Source: Anaerolineae bacterium (GTDB lineage Bacteria > Chloroflexota > Anaerolineae > DRVO01). Taken from it: 64,000 nucleotides of DNA. A model generated the notes under the pieces. The model did no database searches and was not told where the DNA came from. It saw nothing but the letters and a program-made list of their open reading frames with translations. A program made the translations under genes and the position numbers. The DNA lies in assembly GCA_013178015.1 (NCBI GenBank), contig JABLXR010000018.1, positions 55,864-119,863 of the forward strand, in the 5' to 3' direction. This document shows, one piece after another, positions 7,099 to 16,852 of this stretch (position 1 is its first letter; each line of letters opens with the position of its first letter).

Positions 7099-8351
7099 GA
7101 GAGGTAGTCCCTCAGTCGGTTGCTTCGACAAGGCTGGCGCAGCTTGCGTAGGGCCTTGCTTTCGATCTGCCGCACGCGCTCCCTGGAGATTCCCATCACT
7201 ACCCCGATGTCCTCCAGGGTCCGGGCTGGCTCTCCGTTCAGGCCGAAGCGCATCTCCAGGACTTCCCGCTCTCGCTCGCTCAGTTCCTCTAGGATGTCGC
7301 GCAGGTGATCCTCAAGCAAGGACTGAGAGGCCGACTCCACCAGGTTGGCGGCCTGGGCATCGCTGACGAAGTCGCCGATGACGCTGCCCCCATCTTCGCC
7401 CACGGGTGTCTCCAGCGACAGCGGGTCTTGCGATACCTGGGCCAGCAGCTCCACCTTGGCGCAAGCGCGGCGAAGCTCCGCCTTCAGGGCGGGGCTGAGC
7501 GCAGACCGCTCTCGCCGGGCCTCTTCGATGGCGGCCTGATCTTCTTCCCTCAGCAGGCCCATCTCCAGGGCCACTTCCTCGGCCGTCGGCTCGCGGCCCA
7601 GGGACTGCTGCAGCCGCTGGCGGGTGCGGGCGTGCTTGCGGGCCTGGTCGGCCATGTGAGCGGGCAGGCGGATTATGCGGGAGTGCTCTGTCACGGAGCG
7701 GTTGATGGCCTGTCTGATCCACCAGGTAGCATAGGTGGAGAACTTGAATCCGCGGCGGTAGTCGAACTTCTCTGCGGCGCGTATGAGGCCGAAGTTGCCT
7801 TCCTGGACCAGGTCCCCTAGGAAGAGCCCAGTACCAACGTATCGCTTGGCGATGCTAACCACCAGGCGCAGGTTGGCCCGGATGAGGTGCACGCGCGCCT
7901 GCTCGCCATCGGCCACCGCTCGCTCCAGGGCCAGCCGGCGGGCGTAGTCGCGGTCGCTGCGAGCGGCCGCCTGCCGCAGCTGCCGGCGGGCTTGTTGGCC
8001 CTGGTAGATGCGTTTCCCCAATGCCAGCTCCTGCTCGGGCGTCAGAAGGGGTACGCGAGCTATCTCCCGCAGGTACATGGCGATGGGGTCGCGGGCCATT
8101 TCCACGGGCACCCTAATGGCCACCGGCTCGTCCTGGGCGTTGGCTCGGGCCTGCGCGGCGGGCGACGCCACCTCCGCATCAGAAGAGATGTGAAGTGGGC
8201 CGTTGCGCTCAGTAAGGCTGCGGTAGACAGCGCTGTCTTCGGGGTGCAGCGTCGTCAGTAGTGAGGACGCCAGAAACTGGTCGTCGGCGCCGCTCTCGTG
8301 GGGGCGTCTGGAGCGGGCGCCGTCCAGATGGCTATGGACCGGGTCACGCAT
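7095..8351 (-). CDS. rpoD: Primary RNA polymerase sigma factor (RpoD/SigA)
   Basis: This 418-residue sigma-70 factor directs core RNA polymerase to promoters. Region 1.2 (DPIAMYLREIARVPLLT) is near residue 86, region 2 includes DLVQEGNFGLIRAAEKFDY and the -10-reading segment TYATWWIRQAINR, region 3 follows, and region 4.2 has the helix-turn-helix TLEDIGVVMGISRERVRQIE. A rather long insertion (about 30 residues rich in Arg, Ala and Glu) separates regions 3.0 and 3.2. Region 1.1 is absent or divergent. GGAGGAG lies before the ATG. It is downstream of dnaG with a 67-bp gap, the classic macromolecular-synthesis arrangement. Confidence 0.95.
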   Translation of the reverse strand: MRDPVHSHLDGARSRRPHESGADDQFLASSLLTTLHPEDSAVYRSLTERNGPLHISSDAEVASPAAQARANAQDEPVAIRVPVEMARDPIAMYLREIARVPLLTPEQELALGKRIYQGQQARRQLRQAAARSDRDYARRLALERAVADGEQARVHLIRANLRLVVSIAKRYVGTGLFLGDLVQEGNFGLIRAAEKFDYRRGFKFSTYATWWIRQAINRSVTEHSRIIRLPAHMADQARKHARTRQRLQQSLGREPTAEEVALEMGLLREEDQAAIEEARRERSALSPALKAELRRACAKVELLAQVSQDPLSLETPVGEDGGSVIGDFVSDAQAANLVESASQSLLEDHLRDILEELSEREREVLEMRFGLNGEPARTLEDIGVVMGISRERVRQIESKALRKLRQPCRSNRLRDYLS

Positions 8352-8418
8352 GTCTCCTCCTCGAGCTACACCGTGCCGTCCCAGAGACCCGGCCGCTGTG
8401 TGGCAGCTGGGGCTGGGG

Positions 8419-10305
8419 CTAGGTCTTGGCCTTCAGCGAGGACCGCTCGGCCATGGCCCGGGTCAGGAGTAGGACCTGCCGGGTAGCCTTGCCGATGGCG
8501 GCCTCGAAGCTCCTCTCTTCCTCCTCTGTCTCAACCTCCCTCAAGGCCTGCTCGAGCAGGCGTAGTTGATGGCGAAGCCGGCGCTCTCGGACGCGCATGC
8601 AGGCGGCCACGCCGTCCCTGGTGAGCACGCTCTCCGCCGTCTCCGGTGCTTGCGCCCAGACTCGCTGCACTTCGTCGTAACGCTGCCGCAGCGCCGGGCT
8701 AAGCGACGAGCGCAGGGCCAGTCGGTCGGAGGCGCCCACGGAGAGCAGGGCGGAGAAGAGCGAGCGGTTGGCCGCATCGAGGAAGTCCGCGGGCTCCAAC
8801 CTCTCCAGACCCGCGTTCTCGAGGGCCCCGTTCACCAGCGCAAGAGTGTCGGGCGACTGAAGCAAGAACCCGAGCACGTACTCCTCGGCGCTCATGGCCG
8901 GGCCGCGACGAAGAGCATCGGCAGTGGGTGGCTGGAGCTCTCTGCCGCGGGTCCTGCGCATGGCGGAGATCTCCTGCTCCACCACGTCCGGATCCACCTG
9001 TATGTGACGGGCCAGGCGCTCGATGTAGTGGGCCCGCTCTATGGGATCGGGGATGGCGGCGATTACGGGCAGAAGCTGGCGGGCCAGGCGCGACTTGCCC
9101 TTGGCGTCGGACAGGTCGGCCTCCGCTAGGGCCACCTCGAAGTTGTAGTCCACCAGGGAGCGCGCCTCCTGAATCAGGCGTTCCCAGGCGCCGGCGTCCT
9201 CGCGCACCACTTCGTCCGGATCCTTGCCCTCGGGCAACACGGCGACCCGAATTTCGGCCTCCAGCTTGCGCTCGAAGCGCAGCAGCCCCCCATCGAAGCT
9301 GGGGCTAGGCTCGCCCTGGAGGGCTTCGCTGGCCACCGACAGGCCGCGCAGAGTGGCAGCGCTGCCGGCTGAGTCGGCATCCAGGGCCAGCACGATGCGG
9401 GGGGCCAGGCGTACTAGGGCCTGCAAGTGGGGCTCGCCGATGGCAGTGCCCATGCTCGCAACCACGTTGCGGTAACCGCTCTGGTGGAGGGAGATGACGT
9501 CCAGATAGCCTTCGACGATGACGGAGAAGCCGGCGTCGACGATCGCCCGGCGCGCCTTGTCCAGCCCGTAGAGCAGTCTGCTCTTGTCAAAGACCCGCGT
9601 CTGAGGGGAGTTAATGTACTTGGGCAGGGATGAGTCCAGAGCGCGGGCCCCGAAGCCGACCACGCGTCCACGGGCATCGGCGATGGGTATGATCAGGCGG
9701 TTGCGGAAACGGTCGTAGGCGCGGGCACCGACGCGAGTGGGGTCATCTCCCTCCCGCTCCACCACCAGCCCCGCCTCCACCAGCTCTTGGTGCGTGTAAC
9801 CCTCGGCCGTCATGCGGGTGATCAGAGCCCGCCACGAGTCGGGGGCGTAGCCTAGCTGGAAGTGGTCCGCCGTGGCCTCGGTCACCCCGCGCCGGGCGAG
9901 GTACTGCCGAGCCGAGTCCCCCTGGGGGCCACGCAAGTGATCGGCGAAGAAAGCGGCCGCCCGGTCCAGCAGCTCAAGCAGTCGGTCTCTCTCCTCCGCC
10001 TCCTGAATCATCTCGGGAGTCTGCGGGTGCAAGCTCATGCCGGCCCGTTGGGCCAGAATGCGCAGCGCCTCCCCGAACTCCACACCCTCCATCTTCTGCA
10101 CGAAGGTGAAGACGTCCCCTCCCTCGCCACAGGCGCCAAAGCAGTGCCACGATTGGCTCTCGGGGTAGACGACAAAGGAGGGCGTGCGCTCCTGGTGGAA
10201 GGGGCAGAGGCCCTTGTAGTGGCGGCCTGCCTTCTTCAGGACGACAGACTCGGAGATGATCTCGACGATATCCACTCTCTGCTTGACTTCGTCGGCTACC
10301 GACAT
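8419..10305 (-). CDS. dnaG: DNA primase DnaG
   Basis: This 628-residue protein makes RNA primers for chromosome replication. The zinc-binding domain has C34, H37, C55 and C59, with one extra residue (CFGAC) compared with the usual CFGC. The RNA polymerase core follows with the TOPRIM motif VIVEGYLDVISL and the metal-binding ALDADSAG. The C-terminal part (about 450-628) is the helicase-interaction domain. GGGGGA lies before the ATG and a strong promoter is at 10327-10355. It leads a two-gene operon with rpoD. Confidence 0.96.
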   Translation of the reverse strand: MSVADEVKQRVDIVEIISESVVLKKAGRHYKGLCPFHQERTPSFVVYPESQSWHCFGACGEGGDVFTFVQKMEGVEFGEALRILAQRAGMSLHPQTPEMIQEAEERDRLLELLDRAAAFFADHLRGPQGDSARQYLARRGVTEATADHFQLGYAPDSWRALITRMTAEGYTHQELVEAGLVVEREGDDPTRVGARAYDRFRNRLIIPIADARGRVVGFGARALDSSLPKYINSPQTRVFDKSRLLYGLDKARRAIVDAGFSVIVEGYLDVISLHQSGYRNVVASMGTAIGEPHLQALVRLAPRIVLALDADSAGSAATLRGLSVASEALQGEPSPSFDGGLLRFERKLEAEIRVAVLPEGKDPDEVVREDAGAWERLIQEARSLVDYNFEVALAEADLSDAKGKSRLARQLLPVIAAIPDPIERAHYIERLARHIQVDPDVVEQEISAMRRTRGRELQPPTADALRRGPAMSAEEYVLGFLLQSPDTLALVNGALENAGLERLEPADFLDAANRSLFSALLSVGASDRLALRSSLSPALRQRYDEVQRVWAQAPETAESVLTRDGVAACMRVRERRLRHQLRLLEQALREVETEEEERSFEAAIGKATRQVLLLTRAMAERSSLKAKT

Positions 10306-10326
10306 CTGTCCCCCGAAGACCAGAAC

Positions 10327-10355
10327 AGTCTAGGGATAGCAGCTCGAACCGTCAA
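10327..10355 (-). promoter_or_regulatory. Sigma-A promoter of dnaG-rpoD
   Basis: TTGACG (10355-10350), a 17-bp spacer and TAGACT (10332-10327) on the minus strand place the transcript start about 15-20 bases before the dnaG ATG. Confidence 0.75.
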
Positions 10356-11012
10356 CCCCGACTCTCTCTCCCCCCATGCTTCGCCCGGACGGGTCATGAC
10401 GCGCGAGCGTCGAGGTGCCAATGCCGAGCTGAATGCACTGAACGCTGCGACCGCAGCACCGATGCATGGGGCCCACCGGTGCAGCGACAGGCGGGCGTGC
10501 CTCCCCCGGGGGTACGGCCGTCTGCCCCTACCTAGAAATGACTGCTGGGAAGGCTCAGATATCTCCGGGTGGCTGCTTTCGGCACGGGCCACGCTGAGCC
10601 CGATCACCCTCACGATGCGCGCGTAGGACACGAGCGGGTTCAGCCGTAGGGGCGATGCCGAAGGTTTCAGCCTGTAGCCCCGCCGGTTGCCCTGTCTGGT
10701 TCAGGACGACTTGGATGCTGACTCACCACTCTATCCTACCACCCACGGCCCCAGGATCAAGCTGGCCACCCGTCGTGGCGAGAGCCAAGGCCAGGGCGCT
10801 CAGCCGGCATGCCGGCGGCTCAAGCATCTGGTGGGACTGTCGAGGCGGCCCTCCTCACAGTCCTGCCGCCCGGCGGCTCCCTCGAGCGTCGAGCGCCCAA
10901 CCATGTGACTGCCTTGCTCGGGAGCGGCTAGGCTCTCTTCCACACCGGCCCGCCAGAGTTGGCTCTCCTGGCTGGTCGGAGCAAGCACCCCAACCTTGTG
11001 CCTGTTTGCCTC
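10356..11012. other. Intergenic region with no recognised gene
   Basis: About 650 bp separate the dnaG promoter from the pheA stop. Open frames here are short and low-complexity, with no recognisable domain. A small dyad, CAGCCGGCATGCCGGCGGCT, lies at about 10801-10820. I found no tRNA, SRP, tmRNA or RNase P signature. Confidence 0.5.
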
Positions 11013-11840
11013 TCAGACGTCGGGCATGCTCGCTGCCGGGTACGAGCCCAGGACCTTGACGAAGGTGGCTCGTTGCAGAAGGCCAAGCAAGGCCTCTCGG
11101 CACGCCGGGTCGGCAGCGTGGCCTTCGAAGTCCAGGTAGAACACGTACTCCCACGGCCGGTTACGCCTGGGCCTCGACTCCAGCTTGGTAAGGTTGATGC
11201 CACGAGTAGCGAACTCGCCCAGGCATTCGTAGAGGGCGCCGGGGCGATGGGGCAGGGCCAGCACCAGGGAGGTCTTGCTACGTTCGGTGGGCTCCGGGGT
11301 AGAGGGGCCCAGAACGAAGAACCGGGTGTAGTTGAAGGGGTAGTCCTCGATGCCTACGTCCAAGACCTCAAGGTTGTAGATCTCCGCCGCCAGGCGGCTG
11401 GCGATGGCGGCGACGCCCGGCTCGGGGTTAGCAGCCAGGTCCTTGGCCGCGCCAGCGGTGTCGTAGGCTGGCTGGGGCTCCCAGCCTCGGGCCGCCAGAT
11501 AGCGTTCGCACTGGGCCAGAGCTTGGGGGTGCGAGCGCACCACTCGGATCTGCTCCATCCGAGTGCCGCGAGGGGCCAGCAGGCAGTGGCGCACGCGCAG
11601 GAATACCTCCGCCTCGATCTTGAGATCACTCTCGAGAAGGAGATCGTAGGCGGCTATGACCGAGCCGGCCACAGCGTTCTCGATGGGCAGCATGCCTCGG
11701 TCGGCCCGCCCGCCCTGGACGGCGGCGATGATGTCGCCGAAGGAAGGCTGAGGGATGGGCTCGACGTCCGGACCGAAGTGCTGGCGGACGGCCTCCTCGG
11801 AGTAGGCTCCGTGTTCCCCCTGGAATGCTACCCTGGGCAT
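11013..11840 (-). CDS. pheA: Prephenate dehydratase
   Basis: This 275-residue monofunctional enzyme converts prephenate to phenylpyruvate in phenylalanine synthesis. The catalytic domain (about 1-180) starts [15 protein letters not shown] and contains the substrate motif NYTRFFVLG. The ACT domain (about 195-270) has [10 protein letters not shown] and the phenylalanine-binding ESRP in LTKLESRP, so feedback inhibition is likely. The start at 11840 lies 5 bp after the isocitrate dehydrogenase stop, with AAGGCAG as a weak ribosome site. Longer in-frame extension upstream would simply read the dehydrogenase gene out of frame. No chorismate mutase domain is fused. Confidence 0.93.
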   Translation of the reverse strand: MPRVAFQGEHGAYSEEAVRQHFGPDVEPIPQPSFGDIIAAVQGGRADRGMLPIENAVAGSVIAAYDLLLESDLKIEAEVFLRVRHCLLAPRGTRMEQIRVVRSHPQALAQCERYLAARGWEPQPAYDTAGAAKDLAANPEPGVAAIASRLAAEIYNLEVLDVGIEDYPFNYTRFFVLGPSTPEPTERSKTSLVLALPHRPGALYECLGEFATRGINLTKLESRPRRNRPWEYVFYLDFEGHAADPACREALLGLLQRATFVKVLGSYPAASMPDV

Positions 11841-11845
11841 AGCGG

Positions 11846-12913
11846 CTACTGCCTTGCCATGCGGGATTGCGGCGCTGCCAGGATCTGCCGCACTCGTTCG
11901 GCGATGGCTTCTGCCATGCGCCGCGTTCCCACCGCTGTAGGGTCGTCCCGGCTGGGTTTGAGGTCGTAGGTTACGTACTCCCCGGCGGCGATTACGTCCG
12001 CCACCGCCTGCTCCACCGCTGTCGCAGCAGCCTCCTCGCCCAGATGGCGCAGCATCATCATGCCGCTGAGGATGGTGGCGGTGGGGTTGACCTTGTCCTG
12101 GCCGGCATACTTGGGAGCGGAGCCGTGTACGGGCTCGAATACGGCGATGTCCTGGCCGATGTTGGCGCCAGGCGCCACTCCCAACCCGCCCACCAGGCCC
12201 GAGGCCAGGTCGCTCACGATGTCTCCGTACAGATTGGGCAGGACGAGGACGTCGTACTCCTCCGGCCGCTGGACCAGCTGCATGCACATGTTGTCCACGA
12301 TGCGATCGTTGAACTCGAGGTCGGGGTAGTCGGCTGCCACCTCGCGGGCCACGGCCAGGAAGAGCCCGTCGGTGTGCTTCATGATGTTGGCCTTGTGCAC
12401 GGCTGTCACACAGCGGCGTCCGTGCCGCCGGGCGTAGTCGAAAGCGAACCGCACGATCCTCTCGGAGGCGGGCCGGGTGATGACCTTGATGGACTCGGCA
12501 GCCACGCCCGGTATGACATCGTGCTCGATGCCAGCGTAGAGGTCCTCGGTGTTCTCCCTCACTATCACCAGGTCTATCCCCTGATAGCGGGAACGCACGC
12601 CGGGATAGCTCTTGGCGGGCCGAAGGTTGGCGTACAGGTCTAGGGCTTGGCGCAGGCTGACGTTGACGCTGCGGAAGCCGCCTCCTACCGGGGTGGTGAT
12701 GGGCCCCTTGAGGGCGACTCGGGTGCGGCGAATTGAATCCAGGACCCTGTCCGGCAGAGGCGTGCCCTCGTCTTCGTACACGGGCAACCCGGCCTCCTCC
12801 ACCTCCCACTCGAAGGCGACCCCGGTGGCCTCCAGGACCAGTCGAGCGGCACTCACCAGTTCGGGGCCGGTCCCGTCCCCCGGTATCAGGGTCACTCGAT
12901 GCAGCTCTCTCAA
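11846..12913 (-). CDS. icd: Isocitrate dehydrogenase (monomer-type beta-decarboxylating dehydrogenase)
   Basis: This 355-residue protein oxidatively decarboxylates isocitrate to 2-oxoglutarate. It has the substrate motif [13 protein letters not shown], the catalytic segment [12 protein letters not shown], the metal-binding [10 protein letters not shown] and the nucleotide loop [17 protein letters not shown]. The Lys-Tyr pair in that loop, the Val in DKVNP and the Tyr in VTYDL match NADP+-type determinants of E. coli Icd, but the final Arg determinant is Pro, so cofactor choice is uncertain. I favour the TTG at 12913 (AAGGAGAG upstream) over a GTG at 12985. Homoisocitrate or isopropylmalate dehydrogenase is less likely. 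It leads an operon with pheA. Confidence 0.85.
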   Translation of the reverse strand: MRELHRVTLIPGDGTGPELVSAARLVLEATGVAFEWEVEEAGLPVYEDEGTPLPDRVLDSIRRTRVALKGPITTPVGGGFRSVNVSLRQALDLYANLRPAKSYPGVRSRYQGIDLVIVRENTEDLYAGIEHDVIPGVAAESIKVITRPASERIVRFAFDYARRHGRRCVTAVHKANIMKHTDGLFLAVAREVAADYPDLEFNDRIVDNMCMQLVQRPEEYDVLVLPNLYGDIVSDLASGLVGGLGVAPGANIGQDIAVFEPVHGSAPKYAGQDKVNPTATILSGMMMLRHLGEEAAATAVEQAVADVIAAGEYVTYDLKPSRDDPTAVGTRRMAEAIAERVRQILAAPQSRMARQ

Positions 12914-13143
12914 GGTTCGTCTCTCCTTCGGCAACCAACTGCCCTGGATGGAAGTCGCGGCCAAGGCTTCGCCCTCTGCGACCACGCCGACACGGCGGTG
13001 GTGCCTCGCTGTCTCGCCACCGGTTTGGCCGTATGCCGTGCCGCGAGAACAGGCCCCGGTACCTGCGCCCCAGGGCGAGCGCAGGGGACTGCCCCCGCCC
13101 GCCCGATGCCGGAAAGGACGAGCGGCAACCTGCCCGTGGATTC

Positions 13144-13173
13144 AGTGTAACGGCCGGCGTGCCTCGAGGCCAA
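13144..13173 (-). promoter_or_regulatory. Candidate promoter of icd-pheA
   Basis: TTGGCC (13173-13168), an 18-bp spacer and TACACT (13149-13144) on the minus strand lie about 230 bp before the chosen icd start. The match is fair; the long leader has no recognised feature. Confidence 0.35.
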
Positions 13174-13181
13174 CGGCGCGG

Positions 13182-14582
13182 TCATCCAGCGTGGGTGGCC
13201 ACTCCGAGGAGGGACTCGGCACCCTCCAGGACCGCCTCCGACACTGTAGGATGGGCATGGACGGTGGCGGCTATCTCGGCGGCAGTGGCCTCCAACCGCA
13301 TGGCCAGGGCAGCCTCCGCGATCAGCTCGGAGGCCGAGGGGCCCACGATGTGCACCCCTCGAACCACGTGGGTGTCCTCCTCGGCGACGATCTTCACCAT
13401 ACCCTCGATCTCGCCGTAGATGGCAGCCTTACCGTTGGCCCGCAGAGGGTAGCGAGTGACGGCCACGTCCAGACCCTGACTCTCTGCCTGCTCCTGGGTT
13501 AGGCCCACGCTGGCTATCTCGGGATGGGCGTACGTCGCACGGGGCATGGTCTCCTGATCCAGCCGCCGGGGCCGGCCTCCCGCGATGAGGTCAGCCACGT
13601 GCTTGCCCTCAGCCGCGGCGACATGAGCCAGGGCGAGCGTCGGAACGCAGTCCCCGATGGCGTACAGGTCGGGCACCGAGGTGCGCAGGTCGGCGTCCAC
13701 CTCTATGAACCCCCGGACGCGTCGCACCCCCAGTTCCTCCAGGCCGATGTCGTCGGTGTTGGGGACCCGTCCCACGGCGACTAGGACCTTGTCCGCGGTG
13801 ACTCGAACCGCCTGCCCCTGGGCTTGGCACTCTAGTAGGACGCGACCGCCGGACTGCCCTACGGCACGGACGGGAGCGTCGGTCAGGATGCGCACCCCGC
13901 GGCTGGCAAGCGATTGGGCCACCACCTCGGCGCACTCGCGGTCCTCCAGGGGGAGGATGTGAGGAAGCGCCTCGATGAGCGTCACCTCGGAGCCGAAGTC
14001 GGCAAACATGGAAGCGAACTCGGTGCCCACGGCGCCGGCACCCACCACCGCGATGGCGCCGGGGAGCTCCTCCAGGGCGAGAGCTTCGGTGCTGCCAAGC
14101 ACGCGCGCTCCGTCTATGGGAAGCTGAGGAAGTTGGCGCTCGCGCGAGCCGGTGGCGATGACACGAATGGAGCCCCGGACGGTCCTGTGCCCCTCCTGGC
14201 CCCGAATGCCCACCACGCCGTCCGGCGCCAGACGTGCGTCTCCCGGGAAGACTTCGACCCCACGTTGGTAGAGCAAGGCCTCCACGCCGGAGGTAAGCCA
14301 ACGCACCACTTTGGCCTGGTGCTGCCTTAGGGCAGGGAGGTTCAGCTTCGCCGGGCCCAGGGAGACGCCGAAGGGCGCGGCAGCAGCAGGACCACGCATG
14401 AAGGCGGCCGCCTGAAGGGCTACCTTGGTAGGAATGCAGCCTCGATTGAGGCAGACCCCGCCGATCCGATCCTTCTCCACCAAGGCCACCCGGAGGCCGC
14501 GTTGAGCAGCACGCAGGGCGCAGGAGTATCCCCCGGGGCCTCCCCCTAGGACCACCAGGTCATACAGCGTGTCTCCCGGCAT
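13182..14582 (-). CDS. lpd: Dihydrolipoyl dehydrogenase (E3)
   Basis: This 466-residue flavoprotein reoxidises dihydrolipoamide for 2-oxoacid dehydrogenase or glycine cleavage complexes. FAD motif VVLGGGPGGYSCALRAA is at the N-terminus, the redox disulfide is in GGVCLNRGCIPTK, the NAD motif AVVGAGAVGTEFASMF is mid-protein, and the dimer-interface His-Glu pair is in HAHPTVSE. A strong ribosome site (GGGGGAGG) precedes the ATG. No E1 or E2 genes adjoin it, so it may serve several complexes. Related mercuric or other disulfide reductases lack the His-Glu pair in this context. Confidence 0.93.
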   Translation of the reverse strand: MPGDTLYDLVVLGGGPGGYSCALRAAQRGLRVALVEKDRIGGVCLNRGCIPTKVALQAAAFMRGPAAAAPFGVSLGPAKLNLPALRQHQAKVVRWLTSGVEALLYQRGVEVFPGDARLAPDGVVGIRGQEGHRTVRGSIRVIATGSRERQLPQLPIDGARVLGSTEALALEELPGAIAVVGAGAVGTEFASMFADFGSEVTLIEALPHILPLEDRECAEVVAQSLASRGVRILTDAPVRAVGQSGGRVLLECQAQGQAVRVTADKVLVAVGRVPNTDDIGLEELGVRRVRGFIEVDADLRTSVPDLYAIGDCVPTLALAHVAAAEGKHVADLIAGGRPRRLDQETMPRATYAHPEIASVGLTQEQAESQGLDVAVTRYPLRANGKAAIYGEIEGMVKIVAEEDTHVVRGVHIVGPSASELIAEAALAMRLEATAAEIAATVHAHPTVSEAVLEGAESLLGVATHAG

Positions 14583-14608
14583 ACGAGCCTCCCCCCAAGG
14601 TCGGCGCG

Positions 14609-14639
14609 ATTATAGCAGCCGGCCCAAAGGGGCGGCAAA
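14609..14639 (-). promoter_or_regulatory. Extended -10 promoter of lpd
   Basis: TGC-TATAAT (TATAAT at 14614-14609) with TTTGCC (14639-14634) and a 19-bp spacer lies about 30 bp before the lpd ATG. The extended TG and perfect -10 compensate for the loose -35. Confidence 0.6.
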
Positions 14640-14757
14640 GGGCTGGGCCTGATGCCGTTCTAACCAGGCTCTAATGAATCACTTGACATAAGAGGTGCAT
14701 GCGAGCGTATGCGTGCGTTACAATTGGAGTGAGAAGGGTGCTCTTGGAGACGGATGA

Positions 14758-15444
14758 GTGGAGGGAAGGGTGCCCCCCGAGGTGCTGGTTCTGGCGGAGC
14801 GGCCGGAGAACTACGGCGGCCTCAGCGAGGAACTGGCCCAGAGGGGTTTCAGTGTCTCCATGGTGGAGTGGGGAGGCGGTGCCTGCATAGGCAGCGCGGA
14901 GAAGTCCGCCGCCTCCCTAGTGCTTGTGCAGGTGGACGACTTGGCCGAGGTGAGCCAGGCGGACATCGCCCAGCTAGCGGGCGAACGACCGGGACAGCGT
15001 CGGATCGTGGTGGTGGGGCGGGGCGAAGTGGAGGACCGGGTGCGGGTGTTGAATGCCGGGGCTGACATGTGCTTGGCGCCCGGGCTGAGCCGCGCGGAGC
15101 TCCTGGCCAGGCTGCTGGCGCTCTTGCGGCGTCCCAGCTTTCATCGGGAGCATCCGACTCTCTGGGAGGGGCAGCTGTCCATGGACCTGGTACGGCGCTC
15201 GGCGGCCTATCGGGGCCGTCGGCTGAACCTGTCGTCTTACGAGTACAAGGTTCTGCGTGACCTGGTGCTGCGGGTCATGGAATGTCGCTCGCGGTTCTCC
15301 GGTGGCCTGGGGGACGAGCGTCTTACCGGCGCTCTGCGGCGCCTGAGCGAGTATGCCGAGGGGCTGGAACAGCGGTCGCAGGCGAGGATGATGCACCCGC
15401 AGAGTCTTCCCTCGGGGGAGACGTTCGACACCCTGAGTGACTAA
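14758..15444 (+). CDS. Degenerate OmpR-like response regulator
   Basis: This 228-residue protein resembles a response regulator. Residues about 5-125 have receiver-like strands (VLVLAERP, LVLVQVDD, RIVVVGR) and AGADMCLAPGLSRAELLARLLALLRR at the end, but the acidic pocket and phospho-acceptor aspartate are not convincing. Residues about 140-175 match only the start of a winged-helix domain (LSMDLVRRSAAYRGRRLNLSSYEYKVLRDLVLR), then the recognition part is missing and an unrelated tail follows. A GTG at 14770 with GGAGGGAAGG upstream is an alternative start. It is divergent from lpd and has no adjacent kinase. Function unknown; it may be phosphorylation-independent or decaying. Confidence 0.65.
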   Translation: MEGRVPPEVLVLAERPENYGGLSEELAQRGFSVSMVEWGGGACIGSAEKSAASLVLVQVDDLAEVSQADIAQLAGERPGQRRIVVVGRGEVEDRVRVLNAGADMCLAPGLSRAELLARLLALLRRPSFHREHPTLWEGQLSMDLVRRSAAYRGRRLNLSSYEYKVLRDLVLRVMECRSRFSGGLGDERLTGALRRLSEYAEGLEQRSQARMMHPQSLPSGETFDTLSD

Positions 15445-16778
15445 CCCCGCCGCGGCCGGGCCGGCACGCCATAGACGAGCGCTCCCGCCGGGACGTCGTG
15501 GGTGACCACGGAGCCGGCTCCAATGACTGCGCCCGGCCCGATCTCCAGCGGTGCCACCAACATACTGCCGCTGCCCACGAAGGCGCGCTCCCCGATCCGG
15601 GTCCGGTGTTTGGTCTCTCCGTCGTAGTTGCAGGTCACCGCGCCAGCGCCTATGTTGGCCTCCGCCCCTACCTCGGCATCTCCCACATAGGAGAAGTGCC
15701 CCATGTGCACCCGCTGGCCCAGGTGGGAGCCTTTGACTTCTCCGAACGACCCCATGTGCACCCCTGAGTCGAGGGTGGTTCCCGGCCTGATGCGGGCGAA
15801 AGGTCCGATGGAGCAGTCCTCGGCGATTCGAGCTCCCTCGACGAACGAAGCCCGCACGGTGCAGCGGTCGGCGATGTGGCAGTCTCGCACGAACGTGTTG
15901 GGGCCGATGTGGCAGTCCTCGCCCACAGTGGTCTGGCCGCTGAGGAAGGTGTTGGGCCATATGGTGGTGTCCTGCCCCACCTTCACTCCGTGGTCCACGT
16001 AGGTGGTGTTCGGATCCAACAGAGTCACGCCCGAGAGCATTAGCTCCTCATTGATGCGCCGTCGCAGCACGCGTTCTGCCTGGGCCAGTTGCACCCGGTT
16101 ATTGGGCCCGAGGACCTCATCTGCGTCGTAGGTGACCACGGGTTCTACCCGCCGGCCCTGGGCGACGGCCATGCCCACCATATCGGTCAGGTAGAGCTCC
16201 CCCTTGGGGCTGGGCTGCAGGAAGGGGAGGTTGTCCCACAGCCAGGCAGCGTCGAAGCAGTAGACGCTGCAATTGAGTTCCTTGATGGCCAGCTGCTCGG
16301 GGGAAGCTACCGCCTCCTCCACCACTGCCACCACACCGCCGGAGGCGTCGCGTATCACGCGGCCGTAGGCCATGGAATCCTCGGACACTACGGTGAGCAT
16401 GGAGATGGTGGGGCGCAGCTGCCGGTAGCGGTCCACCACTGCCTCGAGCGTCTCTCGGCGCAGGAGAGGCATGTCGCCGAAGCTCACGAGCACGGCATCG
16501 CCCTCGCCCTGGAGAGCTTCCCTTGCCTGGAGGACGGCGTGGCCGGTGCCTAACGGCTGGTCCTGACGCACATAGCGCACCCGGTCGCCCAGGAGGGCGC
16601 GCAGCTGGAGCTCGTTGTCGCCCACGACGAGGGTGGGTGGGTAGGGGGAGAAGGTCTGGGCGGCGTCCACGCTGTACAGGATCATGGGCCGGCCCGCCAG
16701 GGGGTGGAGCACCTTGGAGGTACGGGAGCGGAAGCGGGTGCTCTTGCCGGCGGCGAGGATGAGTACCGAAAGCTCCAT
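15441..16778 (-). CDS. glmU: Bifunctional UDP-N-acetylglucosamine pyrophosphorylase / glucosamine-1-phosphate acetyltransferase
   Basis: This 445-residue enzyme makes UDP-GlcNAc for the cell envelope. The N-terminal uridylyltransferase has LILAAGKSTRFRS with the catalytic lysine segment SKVLHPLAGRPM. The C-terminal acetyltransferase is a left-handed beta-helix of hexapeptide repeats (for example IGPNTFVRDCHIADRCTV), with the GAGAVTCNYDGETKHRT active-site segment. The ATG at 16778 fits the family start; the frame stays open upstream only through the tRNA gene. It lies 74 bp behind tRNA-Gln on the same strand with no terminator between, so both may share the tRNA promoter. Its stop overlaps the convergent regulator's by 4 bp. 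Confidence 0.94.
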   Translation of the reverse strand: MELSVLILAAGKSTRFRSRTSKVLHPLAGRPMILYSVDAAQTFSPYPPTLVVGDNELQLRALLGDRVRYVRQDQPLGTGHAVLQAREALQGEGDAVLVSFGDMPLLRRETLEAVVDRYRQLRPTISMLTVVSEDSMAYGRVIRDASGGVVAVVEEAVASPEQLAIKELNCSVYCFDAAWLWDNLPFLQPSPKGELYLTDMVGMAVAQGRRVEPVVTYDADEVLGPNNRVQLAQAERVLRRRINEELMLSGVTLLDPNTTYVDHGVKVGQDTTIWPNTFLSGQTTVGEDCHIGPNTFVRDCHIADRCTVRASFVEGARIAEDCSIGPFARIRPGTTLDSGVHMGSFGEVKGSHLGQRVHMGHFSYVGDAEVGAEANIGAGAVTCNYDGETKHRTRIGERAFVGSGSMLVAPLEIGPGAVIGAGSVVTHDVPAGALVYGVPARPRRG

Positions 16779-16852
16779 GTGTGGCGGCCTCGGATGGGTT
16801 GAGGTGGTGAGACGATCGGCCCATGGTGTGGCCGGGGTCCCGCTGAAGAAGG

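Noticed and set aside
11013..12938. A 641-residue frame joining prephenate dehydratase to an upstream extension
   Set aside because: The extension is the isocitrate dehydrogenase gene read out of frame; the real pheA starts at 11840.
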